The notes under the pieces: generated by a model
Databases searched by the model: none
The model's input: the letters and a program-made list of their open reading frames with translations, nothing else
What the model was told of the DNA's origin: nothing
Made by a program: the position numbers and the translations under genes
Part shown: one piece after another, positions 16,042 to 24,632 of the stretch
Layout of the letters: each line of letters begins with the position of its first letter
How positions within the stretch are numbered: position 1 is the first letter of the stretch
Assembly: GCF_900115005.1 (NCBI RefSeq)
Contig: NZ_FOUY01000048.1
Location: 1-42,242 of the forward strand
Reading direction: 5' to 3'
DNA: 42,242 bases
Origin: Pseudonocardia ammonioxydans
GTDB taxonomy: Bacteria > Actinomycetota > Actinomycetes > Mycobacteriales > Pseudonocardiaceae

Positions 16042-16883
16042 GTCAGCCCGGCCCGGTCCAGCGCGCCGTCGAGCCAGGCGCGACTGATCCGGGCTGCCTC
16101 GGCCGGGTCGCCGTCGTAGGAGTCCAGCTCGACGATCAGCCAGTCGTCGTAGCCGGACTCGGCGACGGCGGCGAGCACGCCGTCCAGGTCGAGCTCGCCG
16201 CGGCCCAGCGGGAGGAACGTGGCACCGTCGGCTCCGAGGTCCTTGAGGTGCACGTGCCGGATCCGGTCCGGGTATCGGCGGATCATCGCGGCCGGGTCCC
16301 CGCCGCCGGCGGCCAGGTGCGCGGTGTCCGGGCAGAAGCCGATCGAGGACCGGGAGAACACGGCCTCGACCTGCTCCGGCGACTGGCCGATCGTGCCCAG
16401 ATGGGGGTGGTAGCAGGCGGACAGGCCGTGCTCCGCCGCGATCCCGGCCACCGTGTCGAGGGCCTGGGCGAGCCGGTCGTGGTCGCCGTCTGCGATCCCG
16501 TGTGCACGCGGAGCGCCGCCACCGACCACCAGCTGGCCGGCACCGAACCGGGCGGCGTCCTCTGCGGCCCGGCGCACCCGGTGCAGCTCGTCGGGCAGGG
16601 TGTCCGGGTAGATGAAGTTCGCTCCGGTGTAGACCCCGACCAGCGACAGCCCGGTCTCGTCGAGCAGCCGGGGAAGCGAGCCGGGGTGACCGTCGGCGAG
16701 CTCGGCGAACTCGCGCACGTTCCCGTCGAACATCTCGACACCTCGGTAGCCGGCGGCGGAGATCTCGCGCAGCGCCAGCCGCATGTCGCCGGGCACCCGG
16801 TAGACGAGATCCTTGACGCTGGTCACCCCGGCGGCGGCGCCGGTGACTCCGCCCCAGGTGATCGAGTGATAGCCCAGACGCAC
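16026..16883 (-). CDS. Inosose dehydratase-like (IolE-type) TIM-barrel protein, first gene of the operon
   Basis: 285 residues from GTG at 16883, preceded by GGAGGAGGT. The residue pattern matches the IolE branch of the AP-endonuclease-2-like barrels: CYHPHLGTIGQ, CPDTAHLAAGGGDP, RHVHLKDLG and LIVELDSYDGDP. IolE dehydrates scyllo-inosose; related proteins act on other keto-cyclitols or keto-sugars. No other recognisable inositol genes (iolD, iolG cluster, iolC) are present, so an inositol pathway is not claimed. It is the promoter-proximal gene, facing the ROK regulator across a 132-base region. Confidence 0.75.
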   Translation of the reverse strand: MRLGYHSITWGGVTGAAAGVTSVKDLVYRVPGDMRLALREISAAGYRGVEMFDGNVREFAELADGHPGSLPRLLDETGLSLVGVYTGANFIYPDTLPDELHRVRRAAEDAARFGAGQLVVGGGAPRAHGIADGDHDRLAQALDTVAGIAAEHGLSACYHPHLGTIGQSPEQVEAVFSRSSIGFCPDTAHLAAGGGDPAAMIRRYPDRIRHVHLKDLGADGATFLPLGRGELDLDGVLAAVAESGYDDWLIVELDSYDGDPAEAARISRAWLDGALDRAGLTVTTS

Positions 16884-16930
16884 GGCCCACCTCCTCCGGT
16901 GCGGCCGCAGCGCCGCACTTCCGATCGATG

Positions 16931-16976
16931 CAATGACACTAAAGTTTGATCTGCACAGAAGTCAATGAACTAATCT
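16931..16976. promoter_or_regulatory. Divergent promoter region and candidate ROK operator
   Basis: This is an AT-rich patch in GC-rich DNA between the operon and the ROK gene. For the minus operon, -35 TTGACT (16960-16965) and -10 TAGTGT (16936-16941) are 18 bases apart. For the ROK gene, TTGATC (16946-16951) and TAATCT (16971-16976) are 19 apart. A near-identical direct repeat, CAATGACACTAA at 16931 and CAATGAACTAA at 16963, overlaps both promoters and is a candidate repressor site. The promoter calls are by eye. Confidence 0.45.
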
Positions 16977-17015
16977 CGGAAGTCCGGGGCCGAGGCGGAA
17001 CGAGGAGGGCCACGA

Positions 17016-18305
17016 GTGGGACTGTCCGTGCAGGGTGTCGCGCCGGACCAGCTGGACACGCTGGTCACCGTGCTCGACCTGGTTCGTTCCGGCGGTGCGC
17101 GCACGCGCCCGGAACTGGTCCGTCGCACCGGGCTCGGGCGCACGGTCATATCGCAGCGGCTCGGTCAGCTGGAGGCAGCCGGCCTGGTGACCGAGGGCGA
17201 CCTCGGCATGTCCACCGGCGGCCGGGCGCCGCGCGAGCTGCGTTTCCAGGTCGATGCGGGGGTGCTGCTGGTGGCCTCGCTCGGGGCGACCGGGTTCGAC
17301 GCCGGCGTGGCCGACCTGAGCGGGCGCCTGATCGTCCACCGGGGCCACGACTGGGACATCGGTACCGGACCGGAGGCCAGTCTGAGCCGGGTCGAGGGCC
17401 TGTTCGACGAGCTTCTGGCCGAACGGGACGCTCCCCCGGTCTGGGGCATCGGTCTCGGGGTGCCCGGGCCGGTCGAGTTCGCCTCGGGCCGTCCGGTGGC
17501 GCCACCGATCATGCCGGGCTGGGACGGCTACCCGGTCCGCGATCGGCTGGCCGCCCGTTACGACGCGCCCGCGTTCGTGGACAACGAGGTCAACCTCATG
17601 ACGCTGGGCGAGTTCCGGGCGGGCCGTGGAGCCGGCTCCCCGGACCTGGTGTTGGTCAAGATCGGTACCGGGATCGGGGCCGGGCTGATCTCCGGTGGAC
17701 GACTGCACCGCGGTGCGCAGGGTTCGGCGGGCGACATCGGACACGTCGGACTGACCGGATCGGTGCCCGACGCCGAGCAGGTGGTGTGCCGCTGTGGCAA
17801 CGTCGGCTGCCTGGAGGCGATGGTCGGAGGGACGGCCCTGGCACGGGACGCGACGGCTGCCGCACGCGCGGGTCGGGGCGAGCAGTTGATCGCGCGGCTG
17901 GCCCAGGCGGGCGAGATCACCCCGGACGACGTCGTGCGCGCCGCGGAGTTCGGCGACCCGGTCGCGGTGGAACTGCTGTCCCGGGCGGGTCGGCTGGTCG
18001 GCGACACGGTGGCCGCGGTAGTCAACTTCTTCAACCCGTCGACGATCCTTCTGGGCGGGCGAGTCGGAGCCTCCGGTGACCTGCTGCTGGCCAGCGTCCG
18101 GCAGTCGGTCTATCGGCGGTCGCTGCCGCTGGCCACGCGTGACCTGCAGATCGTGCGGACGTCGCTGGGTGAGCGGGCGGGCCCGACCGGTGCGGGCTTC
18201 ATGATCGTCGACGAGCTGTTCGGCCGGGACCTGCTCGCCCAGTGGATCCCGCACGGCAGCCCCGCCGGGATGCCGGGCCTGCGCCCGCAGGGCGCCGAGG
18301 TCTGA
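17016..18305 (+). CDS. ROK-family transcriptional regulator
   Basis: 429 residues. The N-terminus is a winged helix (TRPELVRRTGLGRTVISQRL, about residues 29-48), followed by a sugar-kinase-type ROK domain with IGLGVPGPV, FVDNEVNLMTLGE, KIGTGIGAGLI and the zinc motif CRCGNVGCLE near residue 260. ROK repressors of this type sense a sugar or sugar phosphate. GTG at 17016 is used. It is divergent from the operon at 438-16883 and is its likely repressor; the ligand would be the imported sugar or an early product. Confidence 0.9.
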   Translation: MGLSVQGVAPDQLDTLVTVLDLVRSGGARTRPELVRRTGLGRTVISQRLGQLEAAGLVTEGDLGMSTGGRAPRELRFQVDAGVLLVASLGATGFDAGVADLSGRLIVHRGHDWDIGTGPEASLSRVEGLFDELLAERDAPPVWGIGLGVPGPVEFASGRPVAPPIMPGWDGYPVRDRLAARYDAPAFVDNEVNLMTLGEFRAGRGAGSPDLVLVKIGTGIGAGLISGGRLHRGAQGSAGDIGHVGLTGSVPDAEQVVCRCGNVGCLEAMVGGTALARDATAAARAGRGEQLIARLAQAGEITPDDVVRAAEFGDPVAVELLSRAGRLVGDTVAAVVNFFNPSTILLGGRVGASGDLLLASVRQSVYRRSLPLATRDLQIVRTSLGERAGPTGAGFMIVDELFGRDLLAQWIPHGSPAGMPGLRPQGAEV

Positions 18306-18494
18306 CCCGACACCTGAAGCCGGCCTTGCGGCAGGGGCGGGGTGGCCAGAGGAGCCAGCCCTCCGGTCACCGGCGCAGGTCCACAGTTCACGAACCCACA
18401 GCGGCATCTCGTGATCGGCCTGCGGCGTTCCCGAGCCGTGCCCTTGCTCGTCCGATGGCTCGTCATGGTCGTTGTGGCGCCCGGCGGCGGATCA

Positions 18495-19262
18495 TCAGGT
18501 CTCGGGAACCTGGTACGAGGTCGGTCGCGCCGGCTGTTCGGCGGGCTCGAGCACCGGACGCTCGCGGCGAGTCGTCAGCGCGAGCCCGGCCGCCACAAAC
18601 AGGAACAGGGCCAGGATCACGATCCCGGCCCGGGAGCTGCCGGTCGCCTGCGTGATGAGACCGATAACTGAGGGCCCGACGAAGCCGCTGAGGTTGCTCA
18701 GCGAGTTGACCAGTGCGATGCCGCTCGCCGCGGCCGCGCCGGTGAGCACGGCGGACGGCAGGTTCCAGAACACCGGTACCGCCGCCATCAAGCCGATCAT
18801 GGCCAGCGCGGTGGCCGCCAGAGCGAGGAAGGGCTGCTCGAAGTAGGTACTGAGGGCGAACCCGTGCGCGGCCACCGCGCACGGCACCGCCAGGTGCCAG
18901 CGTCGCTCGCCGGTCCGGTCCGAATGCCGGGCCACGGGCACGATGGCGGTCAACGCGACCAGCCACGGTGCTGCGGACAGCAGGCTGACCTGGAAGTCGC
19001 TCGCGCCTGGGAACTCGCCGGCGACGATCTGTGGGAGCCAGAAGCCGATCCCCCACTGGCCGAGGATGATCGCGAAGTAGCGCAGGGAGAAGAATCAGAC
19101 CCAGCCGTTCGAGAAGGCCGCGCGCACGGTGTGGGAGCCCTCGACCTGCTTGCGGTCGTGTTCCGAGCGCAGGCGGCCGGCGAGTCCCTCCTTCTCCGCC
19201 TGGCTGAGCCAGGCGGCGGCTGCGGGCGTGTCGGACAGGTAGTTCCACACGATGAACCCCTA
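18495..19262 (-). pseudogene. MFS transporter fragment (ACS-type), broken
   Basis: On the minus strand one frame encodes the second half of a major-facilitator transporter: WLSQAEKEGLAGRLRSE, then SLRYFAIILGQWGIGFWLP, and later helices up to the stop at 18495. An in-frame TGA at 19095-19097 falls where the family has an aromatic or aliphatic residue (GWV-stop-FFSLRYF). A TAG closes the frame near 19260, and the first half of the protein is missing. The IS256 element a short way upstream may have removed it. The substrate class in this family is often an organic acid. Confidence 0.8.
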
Positions 19263-19328
19263 TCCGGGCGCGGCCGGTGATGGTTGTGCTCGTGGATCCA
19301 TGCTGGCCGAGCCGCCGGGCGAGGGGCG

Positions 19329-19376
19329 GGTCAAGTCCGTTGGCGTGGTGTGTGACGACTACCGCGTGATCTTCTG
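19329..19376 (+). repeat. IS256 left inverted repeat
   Basis: The inner part, CCGCGTGATCTTCTG at 19362-19376, is the exact reverse complement of the inner right repeat. The outer part, starting GGTCAAGTCCGTTGGCG, matches the right end only partly. Confidence 0.65.
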
Positions 19377-19381
19377 TTCTG

Positions 19382-20637
19382 TCAGGCGCTGAGCGCCGGA
19401 ATGGTGTCGGTTGAGTTCACCTCCACGCTGCTGGATGTGGTGTCGGGGGCGGCGGTGACGCGGGCGCGGGCCAGGACGTCGAGGCCGAGGTAGCGCCGTC
19501 CCTCGGTCCATTCGTCGTGCTGTTCGGCCAGAACGGCGCCGACCAGGCGGATCAGGGAGTCGCGGTCCGGGAAGATCCCGACGACGTCGGTGCGGCGGCG
19601 GATCTCGCGGTTGAGTCGCTCGCTCGGGTTGTTCGACCAGATCTGGCGCCAGACCTCCTTCGGGAACGAGGTGAAGGCCAGGACGTCGACGCGGGCGGTG
19701 TCGAGGTGCTCGGACACCTTCGGCAGTTTGTCGGCCACGCCGTCGAGGACGCGGTCGAACTGGGCGTGAACGCTCGCGGCGTCGGGCTGGTCGTAGACCG
19801 AGTGCAGCAGCGCCCGCACCCACGGCCAGCTGGCTTTGGGGGTCGCGGCCATCAGGTTCGCCGCGTAGTGCGTCCTGCACCTCTGCCAGGCAGCGCCGGG
19901 CAACGTGGCGCCGATCGCCGACACGAGCCCGGTGTGAGCGTCGCTGGTCACGAGCTTGACCCCGGACAGGCCGCGGGCGACCAGACCGCGCAGGAACGCC
20001 AACCAGCCCGCTCCGTCCTCGCTGGAGGCCACATCCAGGCCGAGGATCTCGCGGTGCCCGTCGGCGTTCACCCCGGTCGCGAGCAGCGCGTGCACGTTGA
20101 CCACCCGCCCGCCCTCGCGCACCTTCAAGACCAGGGCGTCGGCGGCGACGAAGGTGTACGGGCCCTGGTCGAGCGGGCGGGTCCGGAACTGCTCGACCTG
20201 GTCGTCGAGATCTCGGGCCATCTCTGAGACTTGCGATTTGGACAGTCTGGTGATGCCCAACGACTCGACGAGCTTCTCCATCCGTCGGGTGGAGACCCCG
20301 AGCAGGTAGCAGGTCGCGACCACCGTCGTGAGTGCTCGCTCCGCCCGGCGGCGGCGCTCCAGCAGCCAGTCGGGGAAGTAGGAGCCGCCCCGCAGCTTGG
20401 GGATCGCGACGTCGATGGTGCCGGCGCGGGTGTCGAAGTCGCGGTGTCGGTAGCCATTGCGGGTGTTCGTCCGCTGGTCGGAGCGTTCGCCCCAGGCTGC
20501 GCCACACACCGAATCCGCGTCCGCGGACATCAGAGTGTTGATGAACGTCGTGAGCATCTGGCGCAGCAGGTCAGACTCGCCTGGGACAGCTGCTCGTGCA
20601 GGAACTCGGAGGGGTCAATACTGGAGGGTGCGGCCAT
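19382..20637 (-). pseudogene. IS256-family (Mutator-type) transposase with an N-terminal frameshift
   Basis: The main frame, 19382-20557, encodes 391 residues with all parts of the catalytic DDE triad region: ADALVLKV, VTSDAHTGL and NNPSERLNREIRRRTD. The natural start, ATG at 20637 (MAAPSSIDPSEFLHEQLSQA), is in another frame. Between 20573 and 20580 the DNA reads AGTCTGACC on the minus strand where one more C would restore the expected PDLLRQMLTTF. A single-base deletion therefore splits about 20 N-terminal residues from the rest. The internal ATG at 20557 could still make a slightly short protein, so activity is uncertain. A sequencing error is also possible. Confidence 0.75.
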
Positions 20638-20671
20638 CGCGTGGAACTCCTGAAGCACTGTGGAAGGTCTC

Positions 20672-20721
20672 CAGAAGATCACGCGGTGGCCGCCCTACAC
20701 GTCTACGCCACGGCCCTGACC
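20672..20721 (-). repeat. IS256 right inverted repeat
   Basis: It begins CAGAAGATCACGCGGT and runs outward to CGGCCCTGACC. In reverse complement its outer end reads GGTCAGGGCCGTGGCG, similar to the left end. Confidence 0.65.
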
Positions 20722-20928
20722 AGGACCGGGTCGTACACCACCTTCGTGGACGCCACTGAGGGGCGAGCCGGGCACGCGGCGTGGGAGTGGGTAGCGTGGG
20801 CCACGTCGGCATCTTGGGGTGGCGGAGCGGTTACCGGACAGCTCCACTCCACGCCACACCCGGGAGGCCTTCGTTTGTCTACAGATCAGATCGCGTCGTC
20901 GCAGGATCTCGACCACCCTGCCCGGGCA

Positions 20929-21828
20929 TCACAGCGAGATGTCGTCAGGATCTCGCCGATGCCGCATCCGCTCGGCACTGGCGACGAAGTCCGCGACCAG
21001 CGGATGCGCAGCCAGCCGCGGCCAGGCCAGCGTGATCGGCACCCGCGGCGAGTCGGCGACGAGCCGGTAACGGATCTGCGGGTGGGTGTAGAGCCGTCCG
21101 GTCGACGCCGGTGTGAGCCCCACGCCCCGCCCGGCCGCGATCGCCTCCATCCACTCGTCGACGTTGCGCACCCGCACGACGGTGTCCGGGCGCCGGGCCG
21201 GCTCCCAGAGGTCGAGCGTGGTCGTCCCGGACACCACGTTGATCACGATTGCCTCTGCTGCGAGGTCGGCCAGCACCACGGTCGCGCCGTCCACCAGCCG
21301 GTGGTCCGCCGGCAACGCGACGACGCGGGGCTCGTCGGCGAGCACCAGCGTCCCGAACCGGGGGTCCCCGGGGTCACCCGGCAGGAACCCCACGTGGGTA
21401 CGCCCGTCGGCCAGCCCGGCCACGGTGTCGTCGTACCGCCGGATCTCCACCGTCACGTCCGGGTGGGCGCGTTCGAAGTCGCGCACGATCGGCGCGGTGT
21501 ACTCGGCCGTGGAGCCCCAGGTGAATCCGACCCGGAGGGTGGGTGGTGCGCCGGTCGCGGCACCGACCGCCTCGTCGAGCGCCGCCAGCACCCGGTGCAC
21601 GTGCGGCAGTACCTGCTGACCGGCGGCGGTCAACTGCACCGTCCGGCGGTTCCGTGCCAGGAGAGTGGTGCCGAGGAGCCGTTCCAGCGAGGCGACCGTG
21701 CGACTCAGAGCCGGCTGAGTGATCCGGAGATGCTGCGCGGCGCGGGTGAAGTTCCGCTCCCGGGCCACGGCCACGAAGGCGCGGAGATGCCGGAGCTCGA
21801 CCCCGTGCTCCGCTGGAATCTCTGTCAT
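20929..21828 (-). CDS. LysR-family transcriptional regulator
   Basis: 299 residues. The N-terminal helix-turn-helix is clear (ELRHLRAFVAVARERNFTRA, then LRITQPALSRTVASLERLLG), followed by a LysR effector domain (LRVGFTWGSTAEYTAPIV, and later DEWMEAIAAGRGVGLTP). ATG at 21828. It is divergent from the aldolase operon starting at 21955, with 126 bases between, the classic layout for an activator of a catabolic operon. The inducer is probably a substrate or intermediate of that operon. Confidence 0.9.
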   Translation of the reverse strand: MTEIPAEHGVELRHLRAFVAVARERNFTRAAQHLRITQPALSRTVASLERLLGTTLLARNRRTVQLTAAGQQVLPHVHRVLAALDEAVGAATGAPPTLRVGFTWGSTAEYTAPIVRDFERAHPDVTVEIRRYDDTVAGLADGRTHVGFLPGDPGDPRFGTLVLADEPRVVALPADHRLVDGATVVLADLAAEAIVINVVSGTTTLDLWEPARRPDTVVRVRNVDEWMEAIAAGRGVGLTPASTGRLYTHPQIRYRLVADSPRVPITLAWPRLAAHPLVADFVASAERMRHRRDPDDISL

Positions 21829-21841
21829 GCGTCAGAAGCAT
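21827..21841. promoter_or_regulatory. Candidate LysR box (T-N11-A palindrome)
   Basis: ATGCGTCAGAAGCAT is an inverted repeat with ATGC and GCAT arms around seven bases, giving the T-N11-A spacing of LysR sites. It overlaps the start codon of the LysR gene, so binding could repress the regulator while it activates the divergent operon. This is predicted by eye. Confidence 0.5.
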
Positions 21842-21954
21842 AAGCGGTGCTGAAACGGCATTTCTTCCCGCGTGGTCGACCGGCTTAGCGTCGGTGTCAG
21901 CGCGCTGATCCGACGAGGAGAGGCCGACCCGACGAAGAGAGGACGGGACCGACG

Positions 21955-22881
21955 ATGGTCTCCTTCCACGGGGTGATCCCGGCGCATCTGCTCCCGTTCA
22001 CCGACGACCTGCGGATCGACGAGCCCAATCTCCGCCGCCACCTGCGTGCGCTGATCGACGTCGAGGGCGTCACGGGCATCACGACCAACGCGCACGCCTC
22101 GGAGGTGGCCACGCTGACCGCGGACGAGCAGCGCCGCCTGCTCGACATCGTGCTCGACGAGGTCTCCGGACGGGTCCCGGTGATCTCCGGGGTCTACCAG
22201 GACGGCTCCGCCAAGGCCGCACGGATCGCCGCGGACGCCGAAGCAGCGGGGGCAGACGGCCTGCTCGTGTTCCCCACGGTCGTGTTCGACGGCGGCGCAC
22301 AGCTGCGCCCGGAGATGGCGGTGGGCCACTACGCGGCGATCGCCGACGCCACCTCCCTCCCGCTGATCGCGTTCGTCTATCCGGCGACATCCGGGCTGCG
22401 GCTGGGCACCGACTCGCTGGTCCGGATCTGTTCCGAGATCGACAACGTGGTCGCGATCAAGGAGTGGTCGAACGACATCGTCAGCTACGAGCGCAACCTG
22501 CGCGCGCTGCGGGCGCTGGACAGGCCGGTCTCGGTGCTGTCCAGCTTCAGTCGCTCGCTGCTCGCCTCGCTCGTGCTGGGCGCGGACGGGATCCTGTCCG
22601 GGCACGGCAGCGTCGTCGTGGACCTGCACGTGGCGCTGTTCCGCGCCGTGGAGAAACAGGACCTGACCGAGGCACGCCGGGTCTGGGACCGCATCCAGCC
22701 CTTCGCCGAGGCCTGCTACGCGGACCCGTTCCTGGACGGGCACAACCGGATGAAGGAGACGCTGGCCCAGCTGGGGCGGATCGACGCCGCGTACGTCCGC
22801 CCGCCCCTGCAGCCGGTGTCCGACACCGAGCGGGCCACGCTGCGGGCCGCCGTCGAGCGGGCGGAGCTGCCCCGTGGCTGA
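21955..22881 (+). CDS. Dihydrodipicolinate synthase/N-acetylneuraminate lyase-family aldolase
   Basis: 308 residues of the class I pyruvate-aldolase barrel. The Schiff-base lysine is Lys169 in NVVAIKEWSND, and Tyr142 in IAFVYPATSG is the usual proton-shuttling tyrosine. The family cleaves or condenses pyruvate with an aldehyde, or dehydrates 2-keto-3-deoxy acids. The N-terminal GTGGE-type substrate loop is replaced by TTNAHASEVATL, so a standard DapA role in lysine synthesis is unlikely. It is the first gene of a five-gene operon with reductases and a permease. Retro-aldol release of pyruvate from a ring-cleavage or keto-acid product is the natural reading. Confidence 0.8.
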   Translation: MVSFHGVIPAHLLPFTDDLRIDEPNLRRHLRALIDVEGVTGITTNAHASEVATLTADEQRRLLDIVLDEVSGRVPVISGVYQDGSAKAARIAADAEAAGADGLLVFPTVVFDGGAQLRPEMAVGHYAAIADATSLPLIAFVYPATSGLRLGTDSLVRICSEIDNVVAIKEWSNDIVSYERNLRALRALDRPVSVLSSFSRSLLASLVLGADGILSGHGSVVVDLHVALFRAVEKQDLTEARRVWDRIQPFAEACYADPFLDGHNRMKETLAQLGRIDAAYVRPPLQPVSDTERATLRAAVERAELPRG

Positions 22882-24610
22882 GGTCCCCGGCCTGTTCGAC
22901 CCCGTCGAGATCGGTGGTGTCCGGCTCCGCAACCGCACGCTGCTGCCCTCGATGACCACCCGCCTCGCCGACGACGCCGGGCACGTCACCGACGCGACGC
23001 TGGCCTACTACCGGGCCCGCGCCGAGGGCGGCGTCGGTCTGGTCACCGTCGAGATGGCGTCCCCCGAGATCGCCGGCAAGCACCGCTTCCGCGAGCTGGG
23101 CATCTACGACGACATGTTCCTGCCCGGCCTGCGCAGGCTGGTGGACACGCTGCACGAGGCCGGGGCGCGGGCGTCGATCCAGCTCGGCCACGGGGGCAGC
23201 CGGGCCCGGTCCGCGGTGTCGGGCACCACGCCCGTGGCGCCGTCGGCGGTGCCCACCCCGGTCTTCGAGATCGACGCCGAACTCGCCGTCCCGGAAGCCA
23301 TGTCGCACGCCCGGATCCGCGAGACGGTCGACGCCTACGTGGCCGCGGCGGCCCGCGCACAGCGGGCCGGGTTCGACATGGTCGAGCTGCACGGCGCGCA
23401 CGGCTACCTGATCTCGCAGTTCCTGTCCCCGCTGGAGAACACCCGCTCCGACGTCTACGGCGGGTCGCTGGAGAACCGGGCACGCTTCGGGCTGGAGATC
23501 CTGCGCCGCATCAAGTCCGAGGTCCCGGGCCTGCCCGTGATCTTCCGGATCGGGGTGGAGGACTTCTTCCCGGGCGGGCTCACCGCCGACGAGGGCATGC
23601 AGGTCGGCCGGTGGGCGGAGCAGGGCGGCGCCGACGCGGTCAGCGTGACCGCCGGGCACTACCGCTCGCTGCCGGCCGCCGAACGGATGATCCCGCCGAT
23701 GGCCTACCCCGCGGCGACGTTCGTCGAGTACGCGGCCCGGATGAAGCAGCTGGTCGACGTCCCGGTGATCGGGGTCGGACGGCTCGGCGATCCCGACCTG
23801 GCCGCCGCCGCCGTGGCCGACGGCAAGCTCGACATCGTCGCGCTGGGCCGCCCGCTGATCGCGGACCCGCACTGGGTGGCCAAGGCGCAGGCCGGGGTCC
23901 CCGTCCGGCGATGCCTGGCCTGCAACCACTGCATCACGAACATGCGATCCGGCGCGCAGTTGTCCTGTGTGGTCAACCCGGCGACCGGCCGGGAGGACGT
24001 CTACGATGGCGCGAGCGCGCCGGGAGGCCGCCGGATCGTGGTGCTCGGCGCCGGGCCGGCCGGGCTGACCTACGCCTCCCAGGTCGCCGAGGGCAACGAC
24101 GTCACCGTGATCGACACGGCGGACCGGGCAGGCGGGGCGTTCCGGCTCACCGGGCTCGCCCCCAGGTTCAACGACGTCGCCGCGGCCGAACCGACGTTCA
24201 CCGCCTACGTGGAGGAGCTCGAACGGACCTGCCGGCTCGGCGGCGTCCGGTTCCGCTACGGCTCCGAAGCCACCGGCGACGACCTGCGCGGCGCCGACGT
24301 CGTCGTGGTGGCCACCGGCGCGCACTACCGGTTCGGCCTCGGCGCCGTCGTCCCCCGCCTGCTGCGCACCCGTGCCGCCCGCTGGAAGGCGGCTGCCCGC
24401 CTGTTCGCCTCCCCGCGAGTCCGCGACGCGCTCTACTACCGGCTCCGCACCGGACGCGGCGCCGGGCTGGCCGGCCGACTGCCCCTCGACCCGGGGACCA
24501 CGGTGCTCGTGGTCGGCGACGCCGCCCGGGCCGGTAAGGCCCGTGAGGCCATCACCAGCGCCTTCGACGCCGCCCTGGCGCCCAGCGCTCGATCCGCCCC
24601 CACCCCCTGA
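22874..24610 (+). CDS. Old Yellow Enzyme/2,4-dienoyl-CoA reductase-like flavoprotein
   Basis: 578 residues from a GTG that overlaps the aldolase gene by eight bases. The first ~340 residues are an FMN-binding OYE barrel (QLGHGGSRARS, VELHGAHGYLISQFLSP, GGSLENRARFGLEI, GVGRLGDP). A cysteine cluster CLACNHC...C at about 346-364 should bind a 4Fe-4S cluster. A second Rossmann domain begins RRIVVLGAGPAGLTYA near 388. Family members such as FadH and TMA dehydrogenase are about 650-730 residues, so the C-terminal FAD/NAD part is short here. Reduction of an activated C=C bond in an enone or dienoyl substrate is expected. Confidence 0.82.
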   Translation: MAEVPGLFDPVEIGGVRLRNRTLLPSMTTRLADDAGHVTDATLAYYRARAEGGVGLVTVEMASPEIAGKHRFRELGIYDDMFLPGLRRLVDTLHEAGARASIQLGHGGSRARSAVSGTTPVAPSAVPTPVFEIDAELAVPEAMSHARIRETVDAYVAAAARAQRAGFDMVELHGAHGYLISQFLSPLENTRSDVYGGSLENRARFGLEILRRIKSEVPGLPVIFRIGVEDFFPGGLTADEGMQVGRWAEQGGADAVSVTAGHYRSLPAAERMIPPMAYPAATFVEYAARMKQLVDVPVIGVGRLGDPDLAAAAVADGKLDIVALGRPLIADPHWVAKAQAGVPVRRCLACNHCITNMRSGAQLSCVVNPATGREDVYDGASAPGGRRIVVLGAGPAGLTYASQVAEGNDVTVIDTADRAGGAFRLTGLAPRFNDVAAAEPTFTAYVEELERTCRLGGVRFRYGSEATGDDLRGADVVVVATGAHYRFGLGAVVPRLLRTRAARWKAAARLFASPRVRDALYYRLRTGRGAGLAGRLPLDPGTTVLVVGDAARAGKAREAITSAFDAALAPSARSAPTP

Positions 24611-24632
24611 CACCGACAAGAGGTCCCGTGCC

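Larger units (their letters stand above)
19329..20721 (-). mobile_element. IS256-family insertion sequence, degenerate ends
   Basis: The transposase is flanked by imperfect inverted repeats. CAGAAGATCACGCGGT is exact at 20672-20687 and, in reverse complement, at 19361-19376. Going outward, similarity continues with mismatches and one indel to GGTCA-type ends at about 19329 and 20721. No matching 8-9 base target duplication is seen beside these ends. That fits an old copy or a rearranged junction. It separates module 1 and its MFS remnant from module 2. Confidence 0.65.

Noticed and set aside
14032..16883. A myo-inositol catabolic operon, based on the IolE-like and Gfo/Idh/MocA genes
   Set aside because: Other iol genes are not recognisable, and the neighbours (mycofactocin SDRs, hydrolases, ketose epimerases) do not belong to that pathway.
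14032..16890. A single 952-codon open frame on the minus strand spanning three genes
   Set aside because: It joins the 14032-14952 gene with non-coding frames of its neighbours. High GC makes stops rare. The true genes have family motifs and ribosome sites.
20722..20928. Possible gene between the IS256 element and the LysR gene
   Set aside because: No frame with a ribosome site or recognisable similarity; it is taken as intergenic.
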